NCBI RefSeq assembly: GCF_026723825.1
Contig: NZ_CP113519.1
Span: forward strand, 2,356,001 to 2,420,000
Origin: Pseudomonas sp. GOM7
GTDB taxonomy: Bacteria; Pseudomonadota; Gammaproteobacteria; Pseudomonadales; Pseudomonadaceae
Direction: 5' to 3'
Length of the DNA: 64,000 bases
Shown here: positions 34,546 to 42,649 of the stretch, piece after piece
Layout: each line of letters opens with the position of its first letter
Numbering within the stretch: the stretch's first letter is position 1
Notes under the pieces: generated by a model
Told to the model about the DNA's origin: nothing
Seen by the model: the letters and a program-made list of their open reading frames with translations, nothing else
The model's database searches: none
Position numbers and translations under genes: made by a program

Positions 34546-35646
34546 TCAGGCCTGCTCCACCACCACATTGCGCTGCATGCCCAGGTCGATCCGGCCATCG
34601 GCGCTGCGGATGCTGGCTTCGACGACATCGCCTGGTTTCAGGTAATACTCGCTACGGCCTTCCTGGGTCTTCAGAAAGGCCTTCCACTTCACCGCTTCCG
34701 GCAGCAGGGCGCCGATGCGCTGTTTCATGGGGGAGGGAACGCTCAGGGCGCAACCCGCCGGGGTGCCTGTGGCGATCAAGTCGCCGGAGGCCAGATCCTG
34801 CACGCCCGACAGTTCGCTCAGGGTCTCTGCAGGGCCATGGACGAGGTTGGCGCTGCTGTCTTCCTGACGTACCTGGCCGTTCACGCTCAGGCGTAACTGC
34901 AGCTTTCTCAGGTAGGGCATGTCCTGGGCGTCGAGCAGGCAGAGGTAGGGGCCGACCGGGCCGAAGGTGCGGTAGCTCTTGCCCTTGTAGAACTGCATCT
35001 GCGGAATCTGAATGTCGCGCGCCGAATAGTCGTTGACGATCACCACGCCGGCGATGAACTCGTGCAGGTTGGCATCGGTCACCTCCTGCCGGCTGTCGAT
35101 ATCACGCTTAAGCACCAGGCCGAGCTCGATCTCGTAGTCGAGAAAGCGCACTTCACGGGGTTTGATCAGGTCGCTGTCCGCCGCGACGATGCAGCTCGTC
35201 GCCTTGGTGAAGATCATGTTGAAGTGCTTGTCGTCCGGGTTCATGCCGGATTCGATCATGTGCTGCCGATAGTTGGCGCCCTGGCAGATGAACTGCTGAT
35301 CGCGGGTCACGGGGGAGAGCAGTTTCACTGCGCCGAGCGGCAGGTTGCCCTCGGGCAGCGCCGCCAGTTCGCTCAACTGGGTCTGGCGGATCAGATCCCC
35401 GGTGCTGGCGTACTGGCCGGGAATGGGGGTGATGAGTCCCTGACGGATGACCCCCCACTGGATGAGATTCTGATGCTCGAAGCGGACGATGTGCACAGGC
35501 ATGGCAAGGGCTCCCGAGGAGGTGGTCGTTTGCGAGGTGGCAAGGGGCTTGGGTTGTTCGTCGGCATGGCTGGTGGCGGGCAGCATCGCGGTGCCGGCCA
35601 GCAGCAGGCCGCTCTTGAGCAGGGTGCGACGTTTCAATCCGGTCAT
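34546..35646 (-). CDS. FAH-family hydrolase with an N-terminal Tat signal
   Basis: A 366-residue protein. Residues 1-30 form a twin-arginine signal (KRRTLLKSGLLLAGTAMLP then ATSHA). The rest is a fumarylacetoacetate hydrolase domain with FLDYEIELGLVLKRD (metal-binding acids) near 168, VIVNDYSARDIQ near 202, GPVGPYL and DLIATGTPAGCA. FAH-type enzymes hydrolyse, hydrate or decarboxylate products of aromatic ring cleavage. A Tat signal is unusual for them. The ATG at 35646 is chosen because AGGAGC lies seven bases before it; its ribosome-binding site is within the end of the upstream dioxygenase gene, so they are coupled. Confidence 0.8.
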   Translation of the reverse strand: MTGLKRRTLLKSGLLLAGTAMLPATSHADEQPKPLATSQTTTSSGALAMPVHIVRFEHQNLIQWGVIRQGLITPIPGQYASTGDLIRQTQLSELAALPEGNLPLGAVKLLSPVTRDQQFICQGANYRQHMIESGMNPDDKHFNMIFTKATSCIVAADSDLIKPREVRFLDYEIELGLVLKRDIDSRQEVTDANLHEFIAGVVIVNDYSARDIQIPQMQFYKGKSYRTFGPVGPYLCLLDAQDMPYLRKLQLRLSVNGQVRQEDSSANLVHGPAETLSELSGVQDLASGDLIATGTPAGCALSVPSPMKQRIGALLPEAVKWKAFLKTQEGRSEYYLKPGDVVEASIRSADGRIDLGMQRNVVVEQA

Positions 35647-35656
35647 GGGCATGCTC

Positions 35657-36748
35657 CTAGCCGAACATCCGCGCCAGGGTGATCAGCTTGCGCAGGGTGA
35701 GGTCGGGGCTGCGCCGCAGGTTGCGCAGCAGCGCTGCGATGGCGGCCAGGTTGAGAACGGGCTTGGTGAAGCTTCTGGGCATGCGCTGCCCCCATTGCGC
35801 CATGGCTTCGGGGCTGACCGCGTGCACGCCGGTGGGGTGCTCGGCGGTGAACAGGTCGCCGTCGCAGTAGTGTTCGTGCTTGTCACCCCAGGGGTCCTGC
35901 CAGTAGTCGAAGATCTGGCTGCCGAGGATGTGCCGGCCGATGCCCCAGGCATGCTTCCAGCCTCGTTCGCGCAGCACGCGCTGGCCCATGCCGACGGCGT
36001 CGGCGTCCACCAGCTCATAGGCGCTATGGCTGTAGGTCGCCATGAAACCCTGGGCGATCGCCAGGGTGTGATGGTCGGCCGGGGCGTCACCCAGATCCAG
36101 GCGCAGGAAGGTGACCGCCGGCGAGCCGTCCGGCAGCACCTGCACATCGCTGGGGATGAAGCCGAAATGCTCGGTGTACCAGGCGCAGGTGGCCTGGTAG
36201 TCGGCCACTTCCAGCACCAGATGGCCCAGCCGGATCACCTCGGGCGGCGCGACGGGGGGGCGCTGGGTGGCGTTGATGCGCGGCGTCTCGTCCACCCCGT
36301 TGAACGGCAGCGGCGCGCGATGCGTCATGGGCTCGGCAGGCTGCTGGCCATGAATGGCTTCCAGCAGAAAACCCGAGGGGTCGACCAGGTGTACCCGTTC
36401 GCCCCCTCCGGGCCCAGGCAGCGGCTCGATGGGCGAGGCCCCCGGCAGCTCTGCGATGCGTTGCAGGTCGTCGCGGCTGGCGAGGGTCAGGCCGAAACCG
36501 AGAAAGCGCGGGCGTTTGGCCAGGTGTATCCGGTAGCAGTAGGGGGCAGGGCCGGTGCCGCGCAGGTACAGGGTGGTGGCATCTTTTCCGGCAGGCTGCA
36601 AGCCGAAGTCCGCAAGAAAGCGCTCGGCCTGCTGGAGATCCGGGCGCTCGAAGATCAGGTGGGCCAGCGCCTGAGCCTTGACGGTAGGTTGCCGATGGCG
36701 TGCGGGTTGAGCGGTGGCGAGCGTGGCTGTTGGGGTAGTTGTTGCCAT
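35657..36748 (-). CDS. Two-domain VOC-family extradiol dioxygenase-like protein
   Basis: The 363-residue protein has two vicinal-oxygen-chelate modules, about residues 25-140 and 165-290. The second keeps the expected metal ligands of type I extradiol dioxygenases: His in RLGHLVLEV, His in ADHHTLAIA and Glu in DKHEHYCDGD. It should cleave a catecholic ring next to the hydroxyl groups. A hydrophobic/basic tail after 320 (LAAIAALLRNLRRS) is not part of the fold. GGAGAACGACA precedes the ATG. It stands just upstream of the FAH gene, matching cleavage followed by hydrolysis. Confidence 0.76.
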   Translation of the reverse strand: MATTTPTATLATAQPARHRQPTVKAQALAHLIFERPDLQQAERFLADFGLQPAGKDATTLYLRGTGPAPYCYRIHLAKRPRFLGFGLTLASRDDLQRIAELPGASPIEPLPGPGGGERVHLVDPSGFLLEAIHGQQPAEPMTHRAPLPFNGVDETPRINATQRPPVAPPEVIRLGHLVLEVADYQATCAWYTEHFGFIPSDVQVLPDGSPAVTFLRLDLGDAPADHHTLAIAQGFMATYSHSAYELVDADAVGMGQRVLRERGWKHAWGIGRHILGSQIFDYWQDPWGDKHEHYCDGDLFTAEHPTGVHAVSPEAMAQWGQRMPRSFTKPVLNLAAIAALLRNLRRSPDLTLRKLITLARMFG

Positions 36749-36825
36749 TGTCGTTCTCCATGGCTTTTTCGGGCCAAGCCAGGCCGGCGACCCATGTGGC
36801 CGGGCTGTTGCATATCTAGCGATGA

Positions 36826-37464
36826 TCAGTCCAGAGCAGGCAGTGGCGGCAGGTCGGCGCTCGCCAGTCGTCGTGCTTCGTCTACGGTTATGCCCAGGGC
36901 GCACAGCACCAGTTCGGCGGTTTCGCTGCCTGCATCGCGCCAGGTCTTGATGCCTTCGCGCACCAGCAGCATGGCCCCGAGGGTGGCGCTGGCGATCAGC
37001 GAGATGGCGCTGGCCAGGTGGCTCTGCGGGAAGCGGTAGCGACCCGTGCTCAGGCCTTTCAGGACATCGGCCGTGGCCTGGCTGTAGACCATCTCGCGCA
37101 GCGAGGCGTCACTCAGTGCGAAGCGGCTGAGGAAAGCGCCCCAGTGCGGTTCTTCATGGGCACGCCGGATGAACAGGCGGATACCCGTGGCCAGGCGCGC
37201 GGCAGGGTCTTCCAGGCCGGCGAAGCTGTCGTTGACGCGCTGGTGCATTTCCTTGCTCAACTGGCTGGCGACCTGCTGAAACAACTGATCGATGTTTTCC
37301 ACATTGTTGTAGATGGTGCCGCGCGCCACGCCGGCTTCCTGCGCGAGGTCGCTGACGTTCAATTGGGCGGCGCCTTTTTCTGCGAACAGACGGATGGCCG
37401 CCATGTGGATGCGGCGCTGGGCGGGGCTGAGCTCTGTCAATGCAGGCATCTCCGGTTGGTGCAT
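36826..37464 (-). CDS. TetR-family regulator 1 of the accessory catabolic cluster
   Basis: A 212-residue TetR protein with its helix-turn-helix at about 18-60 (AAIRLFAEKGAAQLNVSDLA, then ARGTIYNNVENIDQLF). Its ligand domain resembles that of the second TetR protein at 39160-39810 (IRLFIRRAHEEP against VRMFIRRAMADP; ATLGAMLLVREG against STLGAMRSVVEG), so the two are paralogues. Two palindromes directly upstream suggest autoregulation. The ATG at 37464 is chosen; 37449 is an alternative. Confidence 0.82.
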   Translation of the reverse strand: MHQPEMPALTELSPAQRRIHMAAIRLFAEKGAAQLNVSDLAQEAGVARGTIYNNVENIDQLFQQVASQLSKEMHQRVNDSFAGLEDPAARLATGIRLFIRRAHEEPHWGAFLSRFALSDASLREMVYSQATADVLKGLSTGRYRFPQSHLASAISLIASATLGAMLLVREGIKTWRDAGSETAELVLCALGITVDEARRLASADLPPLPALD

Positions 37465-37473
37465 GGGAGCGAT

Positions 37474-37533
37474 TGAACAGTGGTGTTCAGTATTGGTCAA
37501 GCACGAATGATAAATAATGGACACGAGTGTTCA
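37474..37533. promoter_or_regulatory. Two TGNACA-N4-TGTTCA palindromes, candidate TetR operators
   Basis: TGAACAgtggTGTTCA at 37474-37489 and TGGACAcgagTGTTCA at 37518-37533 lie upstream of TetR gene 1. Their centres are 44 bp apart, close to four helical turns, so two dimers could bind the same DNA face. A perfect and a one-mismatch palindrome of the same form in 60 bp is unlikely by chance. Confidence 0.7.
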
Positions 37534-37602
37534 ATTTTGCTTTTATCTGCGCTGTTTCGCTGGCATCCCGCCTGTGGTTCAGGAGGGGCCAGCCTGCCCG
37601 TA

Positions 37603-37889
37603 CTAGGGTCTGTTGACGTTTCGTACGCGGCCGCGACGGAGCCAGTTTTTGCGTGGAGCTAGGCGCGAGACGCGAAGTTTGGTCGCCCAAATGAGTCGTC
37701 GAGCAACGACGCACCACGCAAAAACTGGCCCGTCCCTTCGGGTTGCGCGGCAAATTGCGCCATGCGTCGTTGCGGGATTTGGCAAGGGAACGACCATTAC
37801 CTGCATCCCGCGCCTCGCGGAACGCCGCCCGGCCATGGCGCAATTTGGCGCAGCAACGCGGCTCGCGCCGAAACGTCAACAGACCCTAG
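37603..37889. mobile_element. MITE-like element with 17-bp terminal inverted repeats and CTAG flanks
   Basis: GGTCTGTTGACGTTTCG at 37607-37623 is exactly complementary to 37869-37885, and CTAG flanks both ends (37603-37606, 37886-37889). Inside lie two further perfect inverted pairs: CCAGTTTTTGCGTGG (37642-37656 with 37714-37728) and AAATTGCGCCATG (37752-37764 with 37834-37846). It codes for no protein. The ends resemble those of IS5-family elements, from memory only. It separates TetR gene 1 from the oxidoreductase gene. Confidence 0.82.
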
Positions 37890-37924
37890 GGTTCATGCTG
37901 TCTTTCGCAGAGGATGCTTAATCG

Positions 37925-39157
37925 ATGAGCAAGCTGTTCCAGCCCCTGTACCTGCCCAATGGCACCGTCATTCCCAATCGCATCGCCAAGGCCGCCATGG
38001 AGGAAAACCTTGCCGACGCCGACCATGCGCCCGGGCCGGTGCTGACCCGGCTCTATCGAAGCTGGGCCGAAGGCGGCGCCGGGCTGATCATCACCGGCAA
38101 CGTGATGGTGGATCGGCATGCCCTGACCGGCCCGGCCGGCGTGGTGCTGGAGGATGACGCGCACCTGCCGCGCTTCGAGGCCTGGGCCGCGGCTTGCCGC
38201 AGCCAGGGCGCTCAGGCCTGGCTGCAGATCAATCATCCCGGGCGCCAGTTGATGGCCAGCATGGGCCAGCCGGCCCTGGGGCCATCGGCGATCCCGGTGA
38301 ATATCCCCGGGCTTTCCAAGCTGTTCGCCCAGCCCGTGGCATTGGAGGCGGGGCAGATAGAGCAGCTCATCCAGCGTTACCTCAACACCGCGCTGCTGGC
38401 CGAGCGCGTCGGTTTTTCCGGGGTGCAGATCCACGCGGCTCATGGCTATCTGTTCAGCCAGTTTCTTTCACCGCTCAGCAATCGCCGCAGCGATGACTGG
38501 GGCGGCAGCCTGGAAAACCGGGCGCGTATCCTGCTGCGCACCGTCGAGGCGGTGCGCGCCCAGGTCGCCACGCAGTTCAGCGTGGCGGTCAAGCTCAACT
38601 CGGCGGACTTCCAGCGTGGCGGCTTCGAGGCCGGCGATGCGGCAGAGGTGGTGCGGATGCTGGGATCGCGGGGTGTGGATCTGGTCGAACTCTCCGGCGG
38701 CAGCTACGAGAGCCCGGCGATGCAGGGGCAGACCCGCGATGGCAGCACCTTGGCGCGCGAGGCCTATTTTCTGGAGTTCGCCGAGCGTATCGCCGAGGTT
38801 GCCTCAATGCCCATCATGGTCACCGGTGGGGTGCGGCGCAGGGCCGTGGCCGAGCGGGCCGTGGAGCAGGGGGTGGCGATGGTCGGCATGGCCACCGCCC
38901 TGGCCATCGAGCCCAGCTTGCCGGCACGCTGGCGGGCGGGCGAGGACATCGCGGTGCAGCCGGTGGTGGTGAGCTGGAAGAACAAGGCCCTGGCCGCTGC
39001 CGCTACCCAGGCGGTGATGAAGAAGCAACTGCTGCTGCTCGGCAGGGGCAAGCCAACCCATGCGGGTACCTCGCCCTTGCTGGCGTTGCTGGGTAGCCAG
39101 ATCAAGCTCAGGCTGCAGGCCCGGCGTTATCGCCGCTGGGTCGCGAGCAAGGGCTGA
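37925..39157 (+). CDS. NADH:flavin oxidoreductase (old yellow enzyme family)
   Basis: The 410-residue TIM-barrel flavoprotein has LYLPNGTVIPNRIAKAAMEE at the start, the substrate-binding pair in IHAAHGYLFSQFLSPLSNRR near residue 173, and VKLNSADFQ and MVTGGVRRR phosphate-binding segments. It lacks the iron-sulphur C-terminal extension of 2,4-dienoyl-CoA reductases. OYE enzymes reduce activated C=C bonds with NAD(P)H. It ends two bases before the TetR gene 2 stop, converging with it. Its promoter lies in or beside the MITE. Confidence 0.84.
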   Translation: MSKLFQPLYLPNGTVIPNRIAKAAMEENLADADHAPGPVLTRLYRSWAEGGAGLIITGNVMVDRHALTGPAGVVLEDDAHLPRFEAWAAACRSQGAQAWLQINHPGRQLMASMGQPALGPSAIPVNIPGLSKLFAQPVALEAGQIEQLIQRYLNTALLAERVGFSGVQIHAAHGYLFSQFLSPLSNRRSDDWGGSLENRARILLRTVEAVRAQVATQFSVAVKLNSADFQRGGFEAGDAAEVVRMLGSRGVDLVELSGGSYESPAMQGQTRDGSTLAREAYFLEFAERIAEVASMPIMVTGGVRRRAVAERAVEQGVAMVGMATALAIEPSLPARWRAGEDIAVQPVVVSWKNKALAAAATQAVMKKQLLLLGRGKPTHAGTSPLLALLGSQIKLRLQARRYRRWVASKG

Positions 39158-39159
39158 TC

Positions 39160-39810
39160 CTAGAGGGCGGGTTCCGGCAGTACCTGCCGGGCCAGCTTGC
39201 GCGCCCGTGCCGCCGTCGCGCCCAGCGCCCTGAGGATCATCTCGGCGACCAGCACGTCGTGTTCGCTGACACCGCGACCTTCCACCACGCTGCGCATGGC
39301 ACCGAGCGTGCTGGAAACCAGCAGGTCGAGGGCGATGCCCTCGTGCTCGTAGCTGAGGATGCCTTCCGCCTTGCCCGCGCGCAGGTCGGCCAGCACGTAG
39401 CCGGTGACCTTCGAGCGCATTGCCTGATCGGAGTGCACCACCCGCACCACGGCACTGGCCCAGTCCGGGTCGGCCATGGCCCGGCGGATGAACATGCGCA
39501 CGCCAATGGCCATGCGCTGCGCGCCGCTGTCGATACCCGCGCTGTATTGCGCGATCGATTCGGAGAACTCGTCGGCCATGGCCAGGCCGACCGCCTCGAC
39601 GACTTCGTCGCGCGAGCGGAAATAGTTGTAGATGGTGCCGCTGGCCACTTCCGCCTCGGTGGCCAGGTCGAGCAGGGCGATATCGCCCAGTTCCTTGCGG
39701 GCCAGCAGGCGCACGGCGGCATCGATGAGGCCACGGCGGGTGCGCTCGCGCTTCTTGTGCCCACGGCTTGGCGCGGCGGGTTCGCTATCGGCTGTCTTGG
39801 CTCTGCTCAT
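39160..39810 (-). CDS. TetR-family regulator 2 of the accessory catabolic cluster
   Basis: This 216-residue TetR protein has a basic start (RGHKKRERTRRGLID) and a helix-turn-helix at about 24-66 (ALLDLATEAEVASGTIYNYFRSRDEVVEAV). It is a paralogue of TetR 1. It follows the monooxygenase gene on the same strand. The start may instead be the ATG at 39867, immediately after the monooxygenase stop and with GAGAAAG before it, which would add 19 residues. Confidence 0.82.
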   Translation of the reverse strand: MSRAKTADSEPAAPSRGHKKRERTRRGLIDAAVRLLARKELGDIALLDLATEAEVASGTIYNYFRSRDEVVEAVGLAMADEFSESIAQYSAGIDSGAQRMAIGVRMFIRRAMADPDWASAVVRVVHSDQAMRSKVTGYVLADLRAGKAEGILSYEHEGIALDLLVSSTLGAMRSVVEGRGVSEHDVLVAEMILRALGATAARARKLARQVLPEPAL

Positions 39811-39867
39811 GGTGGTGCTCTGCGAAGGAGCGTTCGATGATAATGGAGTGCCGGGCGGCTGGGCCAT

Positions 39868-41457
39868 TCACTTTCTCAGCAATTGCAGGCAGTCGGCAAC
39901 GAGCTCGGCAGCCTGCTGCGCCGGGCCGTCGTGCATCAGGATGCGATCCGGGCGAACCACCAGCAATGAGCCGGTGGGCGCGATCTGGGTCAGACGCTGG
40001 CCCAGGTCCTCGACGAAGGGGGTGGCGGCGTTGCTGCGTTGCCCTTGCTGGCCGATCTGCAGAAAGCGCCCACCGGACGTTTCCCAGCGCTGCTTCAGTG
40101 GCTCCGGCAGCAACGTGCAGGGGTCGATGCCCATGCCCAGCAGGGTCAGGCCGTCTCCCAGCACCTCGTCGCTCAGCAGCAGACGACCTTCGCGGGTGCG
40201 CACCAGCCCTTGTGGCAGCAGGCCGCCTCGGCGGACTTTCACGCAGCCGCGCCTGTTGATGAACAGACCTCGGCGGAAAATGTTCTTGGGCTTTATCTCC
40301 AGCTCCTCGAACTGCCGCCGTGCCGCCGGTATCAGGCTGAGCGTGCGCATCATGCCGTGGCCCAGTACGGCCAGCAGAACGTTGCGCGGCATGATCAGGC
40401 GCCCCATGAGCTTGGCCATGTTGATCATGGCCTGGGCATGGGGGCGGCGCTCCTGCTCGTAAGTGTCGAGAATCGCCGGGCTTGCCAGGCCCTGCACAAC
40501 CCAGCTCAGCTTCCAGGCCAGGTTGGCGGCGTCGCGTAGCCCGGCGACCAGGCCCTGACCGACGAACGGCGGGGTGATATGGGCCGCATCGCCGACGAGG
40601 AACACGCGGCCTTGCTGGAAGTGCTTGCAGCAGCGCGCGTGGAAGCGATACACGGCCTTGCGTTCGATCTGCAGTTGGCTGGGGTCGATCCAGCGCTGCA
40701 GCAAATTGGCGATGTAGCCGTTGTCTTCCACCTGCTCGCGGGTTTCCCCGGCGCGCAGCATGAACTCCCAACGCTCGCGGCCGCCCGGGGCGGGCATGTG
40801 CGGGATGGGGCGGCGGTGATCGCAGATGAACTCGACGTGGTCGATGGCCTTGCCCTCGCGTTGGCAGGCATCGACGATCAGCCAGTCCTCACTGTAGCTC
40901 TGGCCCTCGAAATCCTGGCCGATCAGGCTGCGCACCTTCGAGCTGGCGCCATCGGCGCCTACCAGATAACGGGCACGCAGACGATGCAGACCGCCGTCCT
41001 CGGCGCGCAGCATGGCGGTGACGCCTTCGTCGTCCTGGGCCAGATCCTCCAGCTCCAGCCCACCGCAGCAACCGACATTGTCGAAGCGCTGGTACTGGGC
41101 ACGCATCGCGCGCTCCAGATCCGGCTGATAGAAGGTCACCAGCTTGGGGTGCCCATCCACACTGCCGCGGGTATTGGCACGGCCGAACTGACCGATGATC
41201 GGGCAATGCATGCGCACTTCGGGGATCACCACCTTGTCGAAGGCTTCTTCGGCGAGGCCGGCCTGCTGGAGGATGCGCAGCGCCTCGTTGTCCAGCGCGA
41301 TGGCGCGCGGCATCAAGAGGATGTCGTGAGTCCTGTCGATCACTAGAGTCTGGGTGCCATGGCGGCCGAGCAGGGCGGCCAGCGTGGCACCGACCGGGCC
41401 GTTGCCGATGATCAAAACGTCGACGCTGTCTGGCAGTGCTTTGTTGTTGTTATGCAT
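39868..41457 (-). CDS. Class A FAD monooxygenase (MhpA type, aromatic ring hydroxylase)
   Basis: The 529-residue protein has the Rossmann motif VLIIGNGPVGATLAALLGRHG at residue 14, the DG motif ARYLVGADGASSKVRSLIG near 161 and the second FAD motif VFLVGDAAHITPPFVGQGL near 287. These define group A flavin hydroxylases. The length and the DAANLAWKLSWV segment are closest to 3-(3-hydroxyphenyl)propionate hydroxylase MhpA. It should hydroxylate a phenolic ring to a catechol, for cleavage by the VOC dioxygenase. The first codons hold an AAnAAnAA motif. It is divergent from the PhyH gene. Confidence 0.84.
   Translation of the reverse strand: MHNNNKALPDSVDVLIIGNGPVGATLAALLGRHGTQTLVIDRTHDILLMPRAIALDNEALRILQQAGLAEEAFDKVVIPEVRMHCPIIGQFGRANTRGSVDGHPKLVTFYQPDLERAMRAQYQRFDNVGCCGGLELEDLAQDDEGVTAMLRAEDGGLHRLRARYLVGADGASSKVRSLIGQDFEGQSYSEDWLIVDACQREGKAIDHVEFICDHRRPIPHMPAPGGRERWEFMLRAGETREQVEDNGYIANLLQRWIDPSQLQIERKAVYRFHARCCKHFQQGRVFLVGDAAHITPPFVGQGLVAGLRDAANLAWKLSWVVQGLASPAILDTYEQERRPHAQAMINMAKLMGRLIMPRNVLLAVLGHGMMRTLSLIPAARRQFEELEIKPKNIFRRGLFINRRGCVKVRRGGLLPQGLVRTREGRLLLSDEVLGDGLTLLGMGIDPCTLLPEPLKQRWETSGGRFLQIGQQGQRSNAATPFVEDLGQRLTQIAPTGSLLVVRPDRILMHDGPAQQAAELVADCLQLLRK
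41441..41451 (-). promoter_or_regulatory. CA motif in the first codons of the MhpA-like gene
   Basis: On the minus strand, ATGCATAACAACAACAAAG gives AACAACAACAA directly after the second codon. It fits Hfq/Crc binding at a catabolic gene start. Regulation is inferred. Confidence 0.45.
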
Positions 41458-41502
41458 GTCGGGCTCTTGTAATGGCGCGGGGTTGTGATTATTTTGGGCA
41501 GG

Positions 41503-41535
41503 TTATTCAAAAATGAATAATTTCTCAATATTGAG
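41503..41535. promoter_or_regulatory. Two palindromes in the monooxygenase-phyH divergent promoter
   Basis: TTATTCAaaaaTGAATAA (41503-41520) and CTCAATATTGAG (41524-41535) lie side by side in an AT-rich stretch between the divergent starts. Either could be the operator of TetR 2. The first shares the CA-N4-TG core of the TetR 1 sites. Confidence 0.5.
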
Positions 41536-41593
41536 ATTGGCCCTTAAAACCTATTACAACAAGCCGCGCACCTTGGTGCCGAGGGAGCTCTCC

Positions 41594-42568
41594 ATGTCCT
41601 TTCCTGCATACCCGACTCGCACCCTGACTGCCGAGGAGATTCAGCGTTACCACGACGATGGCGTCATCATGATCAAGGGGGCCATCGACCCCAACTGGAT
41701 GAAGCTGCTGGAAGAGGGTGTCGAGGCAGCCAGGGGCGATGCCTCGCTGCTGGGGCGCTTCATGTCGCGCAAGGTGGAGGGCTACCAGATGGACATTTTC
41801 CTGTGGAAGCGCATCGATGCCCTGCGTGACCTGATCTACTACGGGCCTTTCGCGCGCTGGGCGCAGCAGTTGATGGGCTCGCAGCAGGTGCGCTTCTTCT
41901 ACGATCAGATGTTCGTCAAGGAACCCGGAACGGACGCACCGACGCCCTGGCATCAGGATCTGAGCTTCTGGCCCATCCGTGGCGAGCAGATCTGCTCCTT
42001 CTGGATTCCATGCGATCCGGTCAACCGCGAGAACAGCGGGCTGCTGTACGTGAAGGGCTCGCACAAGTGGCCGCAACGTTTCAAGGCCATCTCGCCGGAT
42101 TACGTGGCGACCATCATCGACGAGCGGATGGACGACATTCCCGATATCAACGCGCATCCCGAACGCTACGAGTTGCTCGACTGGGACATGGAGCCGGGCG
42201 ACATCCTGATGTTCCACCCCCTGACCCTGCATGGCTCCCATGGCAATCAGTCACGCACGCGGCGGCGGCGCGCGCTGGCTTTGCGCTGGGTGGGGGACGA
42301 CGTGGTCTACGCGCCTTCGGCCAAGCGCATGCCGATTCACTTCAGGCATGCCTCGGTGCCCGGTGGGCCGCTGCAGGGCGCCGCGTTCCCACGCATCCTG
42401 CCGGAGATGGATCCGCAGGAGCGGGCTGCGCGCGCCAGGCCGGAGCGCGCCGCGGCGAGCAAGCTGCTGGGCTCCTTGCTGGACAACGCCATGGCGGCAA
42501 CGCGGCTGGCGTTCAAACCCGGCAGAAGCAAGTCGTTCAAGCAGACCTGGACGAAGCCCGGTAGCTGA
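41594..42568 (+). CDS. Phytanoyl-CoA dioxygenase (PhyH) family protein
   Basis: The 324-residue protein is a non-haem iron, 2-oxoglutarate-type oxygenase: iron ligands HxD in WHQDLSFWP near residue 119 and His in LTLHGSHGNQ near 216, followed by an arginine-rich RTRRRRALALRW that offers the 2-oxoglutarate-binding Arg. GAGGGAG precedes the ATG at 41594; the ORF opening upstream is not needed. Members hydroxylate acyl chains or small alkyl substrates. In this cluster it could oxidise an alkyl side chain of the aromatic substrate. Confidence 0.84.
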   Translation: MSFPAYPTRTLTAEEIQRYHDDGVIMIKGAIDPNWMKLLEEGVEAARGDASLLGRFMSRKVEGYQMDIFLWKRIDALRDLIYYGPFARWAQQLMGSQQVRFFYDQMFVKEPGTDAPTPWHQDLSFWPIRGEQICSFWIPCDPVNRENSGLLYVKGSHKWPQRFKAISPDYVATIIDERMDDIPDINAHPERYELLDWDMEPGDILMFHPLTLHGSHGNQSRTRRRRALALRWVGDDVVYAPSAKRMPIHFRHASVPGGPLQGAAFPRILPEMDPQERAARARPERAAASKLLGSLLDNAMAATRLAFKPGRSKSFKQTWTKPGS

Positions 42569-42603
42569 GTGAGGGGTGGTCTCGAATATCGTGGTCAACG
42601 CAA

Positions 42604-42627
42604 AACGCCCGAATGACATCGGGCGTT
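42604..42627. terminator. Terminator-like hairpin after the phyH gene
   Basis: AACGCCCGA and TCGGGCGTT form a 9-bp perfect stem with a six-base loop, followed by GTTCATT on the plus strand. It lies between the convergent phyH and DUF3509 genes. Confidence 0.6.
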
Positions 42628-42649
42628 GTTCATTGCGGGCGAGAAGGGC

